Shown here piece after piece: positions 33,106-41,386 of a stretch of 64,000 nucleotides of DNA (positions are counted from its first letter, which is position 1; each line of letters opens with the position of its first letter). The notes beneath the pieces were generated by a model. That model was not told the origin of the DNA and ran no database searches. It saw nothing but the letters and a program-made list of their open reading frames with translations. The translations under genes and the position numbers were made by a program. Source of the DNA: Solimonas aquatica (GTDB lineage: Bacteria > Pseudomonadota > Gammaproteobacteria > Nevskiales > Nevskiaceae); assembly GCF_900111015.1 (NCBI RefSeq), contig NZ_FOFS01000012.1:1-64000 (forward strand), written 5' to 3'.

Positions 33106-34086
33106 ATGCAGAACGTTGTCGCAGACCTGCTCAAGCCGCGCCAGATCGAAGTCGAAGCTGTGTCGCCCAACCACGCCCGCGTGGCGCTGGAACCGATGGA
33201 GCGCGGCTTCGGCCATACGCTGGGCAATGCCCTGCGCCGCATCCTGCTATCGTCCATCCCCGGCGCTGCCATCACCGAGGTGCAGATCGACGGTGTGGTG
33301 CACGAGTACAGTGCGGTGGAAGGCGTGCAGGAGGATGTCATCGACATCCTGCTGAACATCAAGAACATCGCCATCCGCATGCATGCCCGCGATGAAGCCA
33401 CCCTGCGCCTGGAGAAGTCCGGCAAGGGCCCGGTGACCGCCGCGGACATCAAGCTCGATCACGATGTGGAAATCGTCAACCCCGATCTGGTGCTCGCGCA
33501 CCTGACCGGCGGCAAGCTGTCGATGACCCTCAAGGTCACGCGCGGCCGCGGCTATGTGCCGGCGGTGAGCGTGGTGCGCGAGGAAGAGTCGCGCGGCGTG
33601 GGCGTGCTGAAGCTGGACGCCAGCTACAGCCCCGTGCGTCGCGTCAGCTACGCGGTGGAGCGTGCGCGTGTTGCGCAGCGCACCGACCTCGACAAGCTGA
33701 TCCTCGACGTCGACACCAACGGCGGCATCGACCCGGCGGAAGCCGTGCGTCTGGCCGCGCGCATCCTGCGTGATCAGCTCTCGGTGTTCGTGGATCTGGA
33801 AGCGGAGGCCGCGCAGTCGGCCAGCGCGCCGGGCAAGAAGGAACTCTCGCCCATCCTGTTCCGTCCCATCGACGATCTGGAACTCACGGTGCGTTCCGCC
33901 AACTGCCTCAAGGCGGAAAACATCTACTACATCGGCGATCTCGTGCAGCGCACGGAGATGGAGCTGATGAAGACGCCGAACCTCGGCAAGAAGTCGCTCA
34001 ACGAAATCAAGGAAGCCCTCAAGGCGCACGAACTGGATCTCGGCATGAAGCTCGAGAACTGGTCCTCGCCCAAGGTGCCCGCCTAA
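33106..34086 (+). CDS. rpoA: RNA polymerase alpha subunit
   Basis: 326 aa. The N-terminal domain (about 1-235) dimerises and holds beta and beta'; it contains [21 protein letters not shown]. The C-terminal domain (about 250-326) binds UP elements and activators, with [21 protein letters not shown] in two parts and [20 protein letters not shown]. Starts 31 nt after rpsD. Confidence 0.98.
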   Translation: MQNVVADLLKPRQIEVEAVSPNHARVALEPMERGFGHTLGNALRRILLSSIPGAAITEVQIDGVVHEYSAVEGVQEDVIDILLNIKNIAIRMHARDEATLRLEKSGKGPVTAADIKLDHDVEIVNPDLVLAHLTGGKLSMTLKVTRGRGYVPAVSVVREEESRGVGVLKLDASYSPVRRVSYAVERARVAQRTDLDKLILDVDTNGGIDPAEAVRLAARILRDQLSVFVDLEAEAAQSASAPGKKELSPILFRPIDDLELTVRSANCLKAENIYYIGDLVQRTEMELMKTPNLGKKSLNEIKEALKAHELDLGMKLENWSSPKVPA

Positions 34087-34108
34087 GGTCTGAAGGAAGA
34101 ATCAAGTC

Positions 34109-34495
34109 ATGCGCCACAAGATGTCGGGCCGTACCTTCGGCCGCACCAGCAGCCACCGCAAGGCGACGATGCAGGCCATCGCCGTCGCCCTGTTCGAGCA
34201 CGAGCTGATCAAGACCACCCTGCCCAAGGCCAAGGAGCTGCGTCGTCTGGCCGAGCCGCTGATCACCCGCGCCAAGACCGATTCCCTGCACAACCGCCGC
34301 ATCGTGTTCTCGCGCCTGCGCGACCGCGACGCCGTGCAGAAGCTGTTCCAGGAAATCGGCCCGCGCTACCAGGCTCGCAACGGCGGCTACCTGCGTATCC
34401 TCAAGTGCGGCTTCCGCGCTGGTGACGATGCGCCGATGGCTTACGTCGAGCTGGTGGATCGCCCCAAGGCCAGCGAAGCGCCCGCGCAGCAGTAA
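34109..34495 (+). CDS. rplQ: 50S ribosomal protein L17
   Basis: 128 aa. Begins [19 protein letters not shown] and contains [11 protein letters not shown] and the [19 protein letters not shown] end. Last gene of the alpha operon, followed by a terminator. Confidence 0.98.
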   Translation: MRHKMSGRTFGRTSSHRKATMQAIAVALFEHELIKTTLPKAKELRRLAEPLITRAKTDSLHNRRIVFSRLRDRDAVQKLFQEIGPRYQARNGGYLRILKCGFRAGDDAPMAYVELVDRPKASEAPAQQ

Positions 34496-34510
34496 GCGCG
34501 ACTCGCAAGG

Positions 34511-34541
34511 AAACGGGCGCCTTCGGGGCGCCCGTTTTCGT
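34511..34541 (+). terminator. Terminator after rplQ, shared with pldA
   Basis: ACGGGCGCC and GGCGCCCGT form a 9-bp stem with a TTCGG loop, A-rich before and TTTTCG after. It lies between convergent rplQ and pldA and can act both ways. Confidence 0.9.
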
Positions 34542-34542
34542 T

Positions 34543-35445
34543 TCAGCGCGCCAGCATCAGGCCGATGCCCAGGCGCGTGATGCTGCGGTTGTAGTCGATC
34601 AGGCTCTCGCCGTAGCCGTTGAACACGTAGAAGTTCAGATACAGCGCATCGCCATAAGGCAGGCTGTAACTGAACTCCACGGCGCCCTTGCCCTCGCGCG
34701 GATTGCCCCGCAGCATCAGCGTGGCGTGCTGATCGTGGCCCAGCAGTTGCTGCAGGCGCAGCTCGCCATAACCGTAGTAGTGCGCGATGTCGGGGTTGTC
34801 GTCGCCGTCGGCGTCCTGCGCATCGCGCTTGGACTTCTCGGGAAGGCGATACCAGCTCTTCAGATGCAGCAGGGTCTGTTCGCTCTGCCAGTAGGTGGCC
34901 AGGGTCAGGCGGTTCCAGGAACGTGAGTCTGGCAGATCCTTGCCATTGGACTCGTGCTCGGCACCGACATCCAGACCGCAGCCCTCGCACAAGGCCAGCC
35001 GCGGCTGCCAGCGATAGAAGATCTCCGGGTCGTAATTGGTTTCGCGAAACGGCCGCGAGTCGGGGCCGTTGTAGATCTGCCAGAACGACTTCTGGGTGTA
35101 GGCGAAGAACACATTGCGGTTGAACAGGCGCAGCTTCAGGCTCAGCTGGAACTCGAACTCGGTCTGCCGGCCTTCGTACTGCGGGCTGTAGGTGGCCGGC
35201 ATCATGAACATCGGGCGGTGCAGCGAGAGCCGGTTCCGGGTATTGACCAGGGTGAACTCGTCGCTGTCGCGCTGCAGATTGCTGAACAGCGATGAGCCCG
35301 CGTCGGGCGTTGCGGCGGCCTGCGTCGAGGCCTCGCCGCTGCCGACCTGATCCTTCTGCGGATCGGCTTCGTGCGCGCGGATCTGCGGACTGGCGATCAG
35401 CAGCATCAGGCCCAGCAGCGAGACGCGGTGGCGGCGCGGGGGCAT
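34543..35445 (-). CDS. pldA: Outer-membrane phospholipase A (OMPLA)
   Basis: A calcium-dependent phospholipase A1 of the outer membrane, 300 aa from the chosen start. The catalytic region EHESNGKDLPDSRSWNR (about residues 165-181) holds the His-Ser-Asn triad of the family. An N-terminal signal peptide (VSLLGLMLLIASPQIRAHA-like) precedes it, and the C-terminal half shows alternating beta-barrel strands. The ATG at 35445 has AGGAGAG upstream, so an earlier in-frame start at 35508 was rejected. Confidence 0.92.
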   Translation of the reverse strand: MPPRRHRVSLLGLMLLIASPQIRAHEADPQKDQVGSGEASTQAAATPDAGSSLFSNLQRDSDEFTLVNTRNRLSLHRPMFMMPATYSPQYEGRQTEFEFQLSLKLRLFNRNVFFAYTQKSFWQIYNGPDSRPFRETNYDPEIFYRWQPRLALCEGCGLDVGAEHESNGKDLPDSRSWNRLTLATYWQSEQTLLHLKSWYRLPEKSKRDAQDADGDDNPDIAHYYGYGELRLQQLLGHDQHATLMLRGNPREGKGAVEFSYSLPYGDALYLNFYVFNGYGESLIDYNRSITRLGIGLMLAR

Positions 35446-35453
35446 GATCTCTC

Positions 35454-36065
35454 CTAACCTTGCATCAGGGCATCGACATACGGCCGCATCACGCGCTCCA
35501 CGCGGCACAGGTGCGCGTAATGACGCAGCCTGGTGCGGTCCACCCGGTGCTGGGCCAGCGCGCTGCGCAGCGCGTCCACGGCGTTGTGCGGGCCGATCTT
35601 GTTGCGGAACTTGAACATGTCGGCCAGCGTCTTCTCCAGGCTGTACAGGCGCACTTCCACGCCATCGAGCAGATGCGTTTCCACGCCTTCGGTGAAGGCC
35701 GCATCACCCAGGCGCACCACGCGCAGCGCCGGCATGTCCAGGCGCGGCTTGGCGGCGCGCCGCTCGATGGCCACGCTCACCTCGCGGGGATTGGGCGGCA
35801 GCAGGCCATGAAAGCCCAGCGCCGATTGCAGGCAGATGACGCCACCTGGCACTGCGCGTGCGACCAGAGCCAGCGCCAGGTTGGGCGAGAGCCGGCGCTC
35901 GGGCGCCACATAGCTGCCGCGGCCCAGCTTCTTGAGCAGGCCTTTGTCGCAAAGGCGGCGCAGGTACTCGGCCTGGATGCCATGCGGCGCCAGGTCCTTG
36001 GGCCGCAGCACGCCAAGCTGGTGTACCAGCGTTAAGATGCGCTCGGACTTGCTCTGCTCATCCAT
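35454..36065 (-). CDS. AbiEi-like antitoxin-family DNA-binding protein, no toxin partner
   Basis: A 203-aa protein of the type IV toxin-antitoxin AbiEi family: an N-terminal winged helix (ILTLVHQLGVLRPKDLAPHGI...YLRRLCDKGLLKKLGRGSY) and a C-terminal domain with LYSLEKTLADMFKFRNKIG typical of the family. In complete systems the next gene encodes the AbiEii nucleotidyltransferase toxin. Here the neighbours are pldA, eight nt beyond the stop, and a divergent antiporter, so no toxin is adjacent. It may act only as a regulator. Confidence 0.75.
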   Translation of the reverse strand: MDEQSKSERILTLVHQLGVLRPKDLAPHGIQAEYLRRLCDKGLLKKLGRGSYVAPERRLSPNLALALVARAVPGGVICLQSALGFHGLLPPNPREVSVAIERRAAKPRLDMPALRVVRLGDAAFTEGVETHLLDGVEVRLYSLEKTLADMFKFRNKIGPHNAVDALRSALAQHRVDRTRLRHYAHLCRVERVMRPYVDALMQG

Positions 36066-36210
36066 CTGTGAGCAACAAAGGGAGTTTTGAATAAGTTTGT
36101 ATATTTAAAAACATAATGGATTCGCAGGCAAGCGCGAACATTGTGCTTTCATGGACAGATTTTCGTCTTAACTTTTTATTTTTATTGATTTTTAAGGCAA
36201 AAGAAGCCGA
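36066..36210. promoter_or_regulatory. AT-rich divergent intergenic region
   Basis: A 145-bp stretch between the AbiEi-like gene and the antiporter is much richer in A and T than its surroundings, with runs such as TATATTTAAAAACATAAT and CTTTTTATTTTTATTG. It must hold the two divergent promoters. I cannot fix single -35/-10 pairs with confidence. Confidence 0.5.
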
Positions 36211-37983
36211 ATGCTGATCGATATGGCGCTGTTTCTGAGTGCGGCGGTGCTGTTCGTGCCGCTGTTCCGGCGCCTGGGTCTGGGGGCCGTGCTCGGCTAT
36301 GTCGCCGCCGGCATCGTGATCGGTCCGGCCGGTTTCGGCTTCATCACCGAAGTCGAGAAAATCCTGCGTTTTGCCGAGTACGGCATCATCCTGCTGCTGT
36401 TCATCATCGGCCTGGAGCTGCAGCCCAGTCGCCTGTGGTCGATGCGCCGCGCCGTGTTCGGCTTCGGGGCGCTGCAGGTGGGCGCCAGCACGGCCCTGCT
36501 GGCCGCCGGCGCGCTGGCCCTGGGCTATGAGGCGCGCGCGGCGGTGGTGGCCGGCTTCGGCCTTGCCATGTCGTCCACGGCCCTGGTGCTGCAGATGCTT
36601 TCCGAGCGTCGCGAGCTGACCACGCGCCACGGCCGCATGGCCTTCGCCATCCTGCTGTTCCAGGATCTGAGCGTGATTCCGTTTCTGGCGCTGGTACCGC
36701 TGCTGGCGTCCGGATTGCCCACGCATCACGATGGTCACGGCTGGCTCACCGCCGCCAAGACGCTGGCGGTGTTCGCGGCGGTGGTGCTGGGTGGGCGCTA
36801 TGCGGTGCGGCCGGTGATGCGGCGCGTGGCGGCGGCACAGACGCCGGAGCTGTTCACGGCGGCGGCGCTGCTGATCGTGATCGGCACCGCGCTGGCGATG
36901 GAAGCGGTGGGGCTGTCGATGTCGCTGGGGGCGTTTCTGGCCGGCGTGCTGCTCTCCGAATCCGAATACCGCCACGAGCTGCAGGCCGACATCGAACCCT
37001 TCAAGGGCCTGCTGCTGGGACTGTTCTTCATGGCGGTGGGCATGTCGGCCGATCTGCATGCCCTGATCGCCGAGCCTCTGCAGATCCTGGCCCTGGTGCT
37101 GGGTCTGATGCTGATCAAGGCGGCCGTACTCTGGCTGCTCGCGCGCCTGGCCGGCTTGTCCGGGGACGCGCCTTCGGCGCTGGCGGCCTCGCTGTGGCAG
37201 GGCGGCGAGTTTGCCTTCGTGCTGCTCTCGGCGGCGGTGAGCGCCGAAGTGCTGGATGCCACGCTGTCGGCGCGCCTGGTGCTGGTGGTGGTGCTGTCGA
37301 TGATCCTGACGCCGCCGCTGTTCTCGCTGCATGTGAAGCTGCGCCAGCGCCGCGAGGCCCGGCCCTTCGACACCATCGACACCGAACCGCGCCAGGTGCT
37401 GATCATCGGCTTCGGCCCGTTTGCGCAGATCGTCGCGCGCCTGCTGCGCGTCAAGGGCATCACCTATACCGTGCTCGACAAGGATTCCGAGCAGGTGGAT
37501 TTCGTGCGGCAGTTTGGTAACCAGGTGTTTTACGGCGACGCCAGCCGCCTGGATCTGCTGCGTGCCGCGCATGCCGAGAAGGCCGAATTCATGGTGCTGG
37601 CGATTCCCGAGGTGGAAGCCTCGCTGCATGTCGCCGAAGTGGTGCGCCGCAATTTTCCCCAGCTGCGCATCTTTGCGGTCGCCATCAACCGCAATCACGC
37701 CCTGCGCCTCATGGACCTGGGCGTGCACGAGGTGATCCGCCGCAGCTACTTCTCCTCGCTGGTGATGGCGCGCAAGCTGCTCGTCGATATGGGCGACACC
37801 GAGGAGTCGGCCAATCACGCCATCGAGCTGTTCCGCCGTCACGACGAACAGCTGCTGCGCCGCCAGCATGAGCTGCCGCATGAGGATGGCCTGAAGCTGG
37901 CGCAGACCGCGCGCGAGGCCGAGCAGGAGCTGCAGCAGCTGTTCGCCTCCGACCAGGCGGATCGGGAAGCGCGTCGCGCCTGA
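36211..37983 (+). CDS. CPA2-family cation:proton antiporter (Kef type) with RCK domain
   Basis: 590 aa. About twelve membrane helices (1-385) of the monovalent cation:proton antiporter-2 family, with GYVAAGIVIGPAGFGFI, LLLFIIGLEL, LAMSSTALVLQML and LFQDLSVIPFLALVPLL, then a TrkA-N/RCK nucleotide-binding domain from about 390 (VLIIGFGPFAQIVARLL) with the acidic segment after it. It resembles KefB/KefC potassium efflux systems, which are gated by glutathione adducts in enterics. No KefF/KefG-type oxidoreductase gene is adjacent. The exact ion is not decidable by eye. Confidence 0.88.
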   Translation: MLIDMALFLSAAVLFVPLFRRLGLGAVLGYVAAGIVIGPAGFGFITEVEKILRFAEYGIILLLFIIGLELQPSRLWSMRRAVFGFGALQVGASTALLAAGALALGYEARAAVVAGFGLAMSSTALVLQMLSERRELTTRHGRMAFAILLFQDLSVIPFLALVPLLASGLPTHHDGHGWLTAAKTLAVFAAVVLGGRYAVRPVMRRVAAAQTPELFTAAALLIVIGTALAMEAVGLSMSLGAFLAGVLLSESEYRHELQADIEPFKGLLLGLFFMAVGMSADLHALIAEPLQILALVLGLMLIKAAVLWLLARLAGLSGDAPSALAASLWQGGEFAFVLLSAAVSAEVLDATLSARLVLVVVLSMILTPPLFSLHVKLRQRREARPFDTIDTEPRQVLIIGFGPFAQIVARLLRVKGITYTVLDKDSEQVDFVRQFGNQVFYGDASRLDLLRAAHAEKAEFMVLAIPEVEASLHVAEVVRRNFPQLRIFAVAINRNHALRLMDLGVHEVIRRSYFSSLVMARKLLVDMGDTEESANHAIELFRRHDEQLLRRQHELPHEDGLKLAQTAREAEQELQQLFASDQADREARRA

Positions 37984-37987
37984 GCCC

Positions 37988-39289
37988 ATGTTCGACGCCA
38001 CGGCCTATCTGATTGTCTCGCTGGTCGCCCTGGGCATGGGCCTGGCTTTCGTTTCGGCCGACCGCGACTCGCCCACCTCGCGCGCGCTGGCCGCAGCGTT
38101 CATCTTCCTGGGCCTGTCGCTGTCGCTCAATGTGGTGCTGCCCGCCACCGCGCCCATTCCCGTGGATGCCTGGTGGGCCGGCCTGCTGGCCCTGCCCGAG
38201 GCGGGCGTGATCGTGACCGTGCTGGAGTGGCTGCTGCGTGTGCGCCGCATGCTGCCGGTGCCCGACGGCATGGACTCGCGCTTCGGTGATCGCGTGCTGC
38301 GTTCCGGACAGATCGGCGGCCTGCTTTACGCCGTGCTCTCGCTGCTCTGGCCGCAGGTGCGCCTGCGCGACTTTCTGCATGCGGGGCTCACGGCCGACAA
38401 TCTGCTGGCGCCGGGTTTCTGGTTGTTCGCGCTGCCGGTGATGTACGCGATCATCGCCGGGCTGGCCGGCATCATCCTGCTGCTGGCGCGTCGCCCCGAT
38501 CCCGCCGAGCGCATGCGTGTGCTGGCCATGGCCGGCGCGGTGCCTTTCATTGCCGCCGGCGCGGTGCTGTCACTGAAGTTCGCGGCGATCTCCGTGAGCG
38601 TCGGCGAGCTGATCTTTCTGATCGGCGCCACGCACTACCACGTGCTGCAGGGTCAGCGCGGGCAGTTCATGTCGCGCTTTCTTTCGCCGCAGGTCGCCAA
38701 GCTGGTCGCGGAAAAAGGCCTGGATCAGGCCATGCAGGAGAATCTGCGCGAGATCAGCGTGGTCTGCTGCGATCTGCGCGGTTTCACGCCCTACGCCGCT
38801 GCGCAGCCGTCCACGCAGGTGCTGCAGGTGCTGCGCGAGTATTACGACGCGGTGGGCGCGGTGGTTTCCGAATACGGAGCCACCATCAAGGATTTTGCCG
38901 GCGACGGCATCCTGATTCTGGTCGGTGCACCGCTGCCGGTGCCGTATCACGCGCGTCGCGCCCTGGACATGGCGGCGCGCATCCGCGCCGTCGGGCTGCA
39001 GCTCACGCCGCGCTGGAGCAGCGCCACGCACCCCCTGGGCATCGGCGTGGGCGTCGCCACCGGCATGGTCACCGTCGGTGTGATCGGCTCGGCCTCGCGC
39101 CTGGAATACACGGCGGTGGGTTCGGCGGTGAATCTGGCTTCGCGACTTTGCGAGCAGGCCGGCAATGGCGAGATCCTGCTGGATGCACGCACGGCGGAAC
39201 TGGCGGGACTCCAGGCGCTGCAGCAGCGCGGCCATATGCCGGTGAAAGGCTTCTCCGAGCCGGTGCTGCGCTACGCCTTGCCGGATTGA
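37988..39289 (+). CDS. Class III adenylate/guanylate cyclase with membrane N-terminus
   Basis: 433 aa. The N-terminal half has about six hydrophobic helices; a short linker (QFMSRFLSPQVAKLV) leads to a class III cyclase domain at about 255-433. Metal-binding aspartates lie in CCDLRGFT (Asp262) and FAGDGI (Asp306); Lys301 in IKDFAGD fits ATP recognition. The transition-state Asn and Arg lie in GSAVNLASRL, where Ser replaces the usual Asp of GDxVN. It probably makes cAMP at the inner membrane. It begins four nt after the antiporter stop, so the two genes may be cotranscribed. Confidence 0.85.
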   Translation: MFDATAYLIVSLVALGMGLAFVSADRDSPTSRALAAAFIFLGLSLSLNVVLPATAPIPVDAWWAGLLALPEAGVIVTVLEWLLRVRRMLPVPDGMDSRFGDRVLRSGQIGGLLYAVLSLLWPQVRLRDFLHAGLTADNLLAPGFWLFALPVMYAIIAGLAGIILLLARRPDPAERMRVLAMAGAVPFIAAGAVLSLKFAAISVSVGELIFLIGATHYHVLQGQRGQFMSRFLSPQVAKLVAEKGLDQAMQENLREISVVCCDLRGFTPYAAAQPSTQVLQVLREYYDAVGAVVSEYGATIKDFAGDGILILVGAPLPVPYHARRALDMAARIRAVGLQLTPRWSSATHPLGIGVGVATGMVTVGVIGSASRLEYTAVGSAVNLASRLCEQAGNGEILLDARTAELAGLQALQQRGHMPVKGFSEPVLRYALPD

Positions 39290-40207
39290 TCAGTCTTCGC
39301 CGACCGCCACGCCGATCACGCCATCGGCATCCACCCAGGCGCGGTACATCGCACGCGAGTTGAAGGGCAGGGCCAGCAGGCCATGGCGGTCGATGGCGAT
39401 GCAGCCGCCGCGTCCGCCGTAGCCGCGCACCGCGTCGAGCTGCTCGGCGCAGGCGGTGGCCAGATCCGCAGGGGTGTAACGCAGGCGCGCGTCCACGGCA
39501 AAGCCGAAGCCGGCGCGGATGAAGCATTCGCCGGTGCCGGTGCAGGACACTGCCGCCGTCTGATCGTCGGCAAAGGTGCCGGCGCCGATGATGGGCGTGT
39601 CGCCGACGCGGCCCGGATGCTTGTTGGTGAGTCCGCCGGTGCTGGTGGCGGCGGCGAGGTGACCTTGCGCATCCCGCGCCACCGCGCCCACGGTGCCGAA
39701 GGCGCTGTCGTGATCCAGCACGATCACGCCCTTGGCACGCGCTTCCTTGAGCTGATGGAAGCGTTCCTCGGTGATGAAGTATTCCGGCGCCACTTCCTCC
39801 AGGCCCAGCTCGCGGTTGAGCGCATCGGCGCCGGCGCCCATGAACATCACATGCGGCGAGCGTTCCATCACCGCCCGTGCCAGGCGCACCGGATATTTCG
39901 CGCGCTGCACACCGGTGACCGCGCCGCAGGCACGATCACGTCCGTCCATGATCGCGGCATCGAGTTCCACCTGACCATCGCGATTGAGCACCGCGCCGAC
40001 GCCGGCATTGAACAGCGGGCATTCCTCCAGGCGCTGCACCATCAACTCCACCGCATCCAGGCTGCCGGCGCCGCTGCGCAGCAATGCCAGGCCTTCGCCC
40101 GCGATGGCGTGCAAGGCGGCGCGATGGGCGCGGGTGTCGCTGTTGACGGCGTCGAGATCGCCGGCGCCGCCGTGGATCGCCAGGCGGATGGGGGAGGAGC
40201 TGCTCAA
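39290..40207 (-). CDS. iaaA: Isoaspartyl peptidase / L-asparaginase (Ntn hydrolase)
   Basis: 305 aa of the plant-type asparaginase family. The enzyme self-cleaves before the catalytic Thr172 (GTVGAVA) to form alpha and beta chains; it removes isoaspartyl peptides and hydrolyses asparagine. It also has IHGGAG near the N-terminus and GDTPIIGAGTFAD and CTGTGE in the beta chain. The start appears to be TTG. It is 103 nt downstream of fdsD on the same strand and converges on the cyclase gene with no gap. Confidence 0.9.
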   Translation of the reverse strand: MSSSSPIRLAIHGGAGDLDAVNSDTRAHRAALHAIAGEGLALLRSGAGSLDAVELMVQRLEECPLFNAGVGAVLNRDGQVELDAAIMDGRDRACGAVTGVQRAKYPVRLARAVMERSPHVMFMGAGADALNRELGLEEVAPEYFITEERFHQLKEARAKGVIVLDHDSAFGTVGAVARDAQGHLAAATSTGGLTNKHPGRVGDTPIIGAGTFADDQTAAVSCTGTGECFIRAGFGFAVDARLRYTPADLATACAEQLDAVRGYGGRGGCIAIDRHGLLALPFNSRAMYRAWVDADGVIGVAVGED

Positions 40208-40309
40208 GGCTTTCAGGGTCCTGCGGCTTGGAGGATGCGCCGCGAACGGCGGCGCGCGCAGCGGCCAGTGTAAGCGAGCGCCGCTGCACGCAGCCTTCCG
40301 GTGTTTCGC

Positions 40310-40534
40310 TCAGTGCTTGCCGGCGCTGGCCAGCTGCTGTGCGGCGGCCAGCGCCAGGGCTTGCAGGCCCTCGCCACCCGCCAGCAGATGTTCATCGAGC
40401 TGGCGACGCATGCGCGGATCCCAGAAACGGCGGATGTGATCGGCGATGCCGGCGATGGCGACTTCGCGATCCGGCTCGGCGGCGAAGAAATCGGCGATAT
40501 CGTTGGCCATGTGCACCAGATGTTCTTTGCTCAT
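40310..40534 (-). CDS. fdsD: Formate dehydrogenase delta subunit FdsD
   Basis: 74 aa, small and soluble, with the family pattern LVHMANDIADFFAAEPDREVAIAGI (in two parts) and FWDPRMRRQL. It is last of the fds operon and overlaps fdhD by four bases. Work on homologous systems places it with assembly or stability of the soluble NAD-dependent formate dehydrogenase. Confidence 0.9.
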   Translation of the reverse strand: MSKEHLVHMANDIADFFAAEPDREVAIAGIADHIRRFWDPRMRRQLDEHLLAGGEGLQALALAAAQQLASAGKH

Positions 40535-41382
40535 CCCTGGATTCCTTCCGCGCGTGTCTTGCGCGCATCGGCCAGACGCATGCGTCCGGGCCGGGTGTAA
40601 ACCGTGCAGCGCTCGCCGCGGGCAAAACCGATCAGCGTCATGCCGGCATCATCGGCCAGCTCCACGGCCAGCGCGGTGGGCGCCGAGATCGCCGCCAGCA
40701 GGCTGATGCCGACGGCAGCGGACTTCTGCACCATCTCATAGCTGGCGCGGCTGGTGAGCAGCACAAAGCCCTGCTCGGTATCGATGCCCGCGCGCGCCAG
40801 TGCGCCGATCAGCTTGTCCAGGGCATTGTGCCGGCCCACGTCCTCGCGCAACTCCAGCAGGCGGCCCTGCGCGTCGGCCCAGGCCGCGGCGTGTACCGCA
40901 CCGCTGGCGGCATTGAGCGGCTGCGCTTCCTGCAGGCCGCGCAAGGCGCGCTGCAGGGCGGGCGGCTCGATGACGATGCCGGCGCCCGCATGCGGCGCCG
41001 GACGCAGGGCATCGGCGATCTGTCGCAGGCCGCAGAGGCCACAGCTGCTGCGGCCTTCCAGGCTGCGTTGGCGGCCGCGCAGCGCGGCCATGCGCTCCGG
41101 CGGAATCTGCAGCGAGAGCTGAACGCCGCCGTCCAGTTCCGTGCGCCGGTAATCGAGCAGTTCCTGAGGCGAGGCGATGATCCGCTCGCTCAAGGCAAAG
41201 CCCAGCGCAAAGTCTTCCAGGTCCAGCGGCGTGGCCATCATCACCGCATGCGGCTCGCCGTTGAAGGTCAGGGCAACAGCGGCTTCCTCCGCCAGTTCCT
41301 CCACCAGTTCCAGCGCCTGTCCGTCGCTGATGCGGCGCACGCGCCGCGAGACCAGGCCGGTATGGGGCTGCGCGCCGGACAT
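40531..41382 (-). CDS. fdhD: Formate dehydrogenase accessory sulfurtransferase FdhD/FdsC
   Basis: 283 aa. Transfers sulfur from the desulfurase to the bis-MGD molybdenum cofactor, which FDH needs for activity. The catalytic pair is Cys114 and Cys117 in CGLCG. It also has DVGRHNALDKLIG, the cofactor-binding signature. It lies between fdsA and fdsD as in fdsGBACD operons. Confidence 0.94.
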   Translation of the reverse strand: MSGAQPHTGLVSRRVRRISDGQALELVEELAEEAAVALTFNGEPHAVMMATPLDLEDFALGFALSERIIASPQELLDYRRTELDGGVQLSLQIPPERMAALRGRQRSLEGRSSCGLCGLRQIADALRPAPHAGAGIVIEPPALQRALRGLQEAQPLNAASGAVHAAAWADAQGRLLELREDVGRHNALDKLIGALARAGIDTEQGFVLLTSRASYEMVQKSAAVGISLLAAISAPTALAVELADDAGMTLIGFARGERCTVYTRPGRMRLADARKTRAEGIQG

Positions 41383-41386
41383 GGCT

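Noticed and set aside
36058-38001. Minus-strand frame of about 650 codons opposite the CPA2 antiporter
   Set aside because: Gln/His/Arg-rich antisense translation typical of noise in GC-rich DNA.
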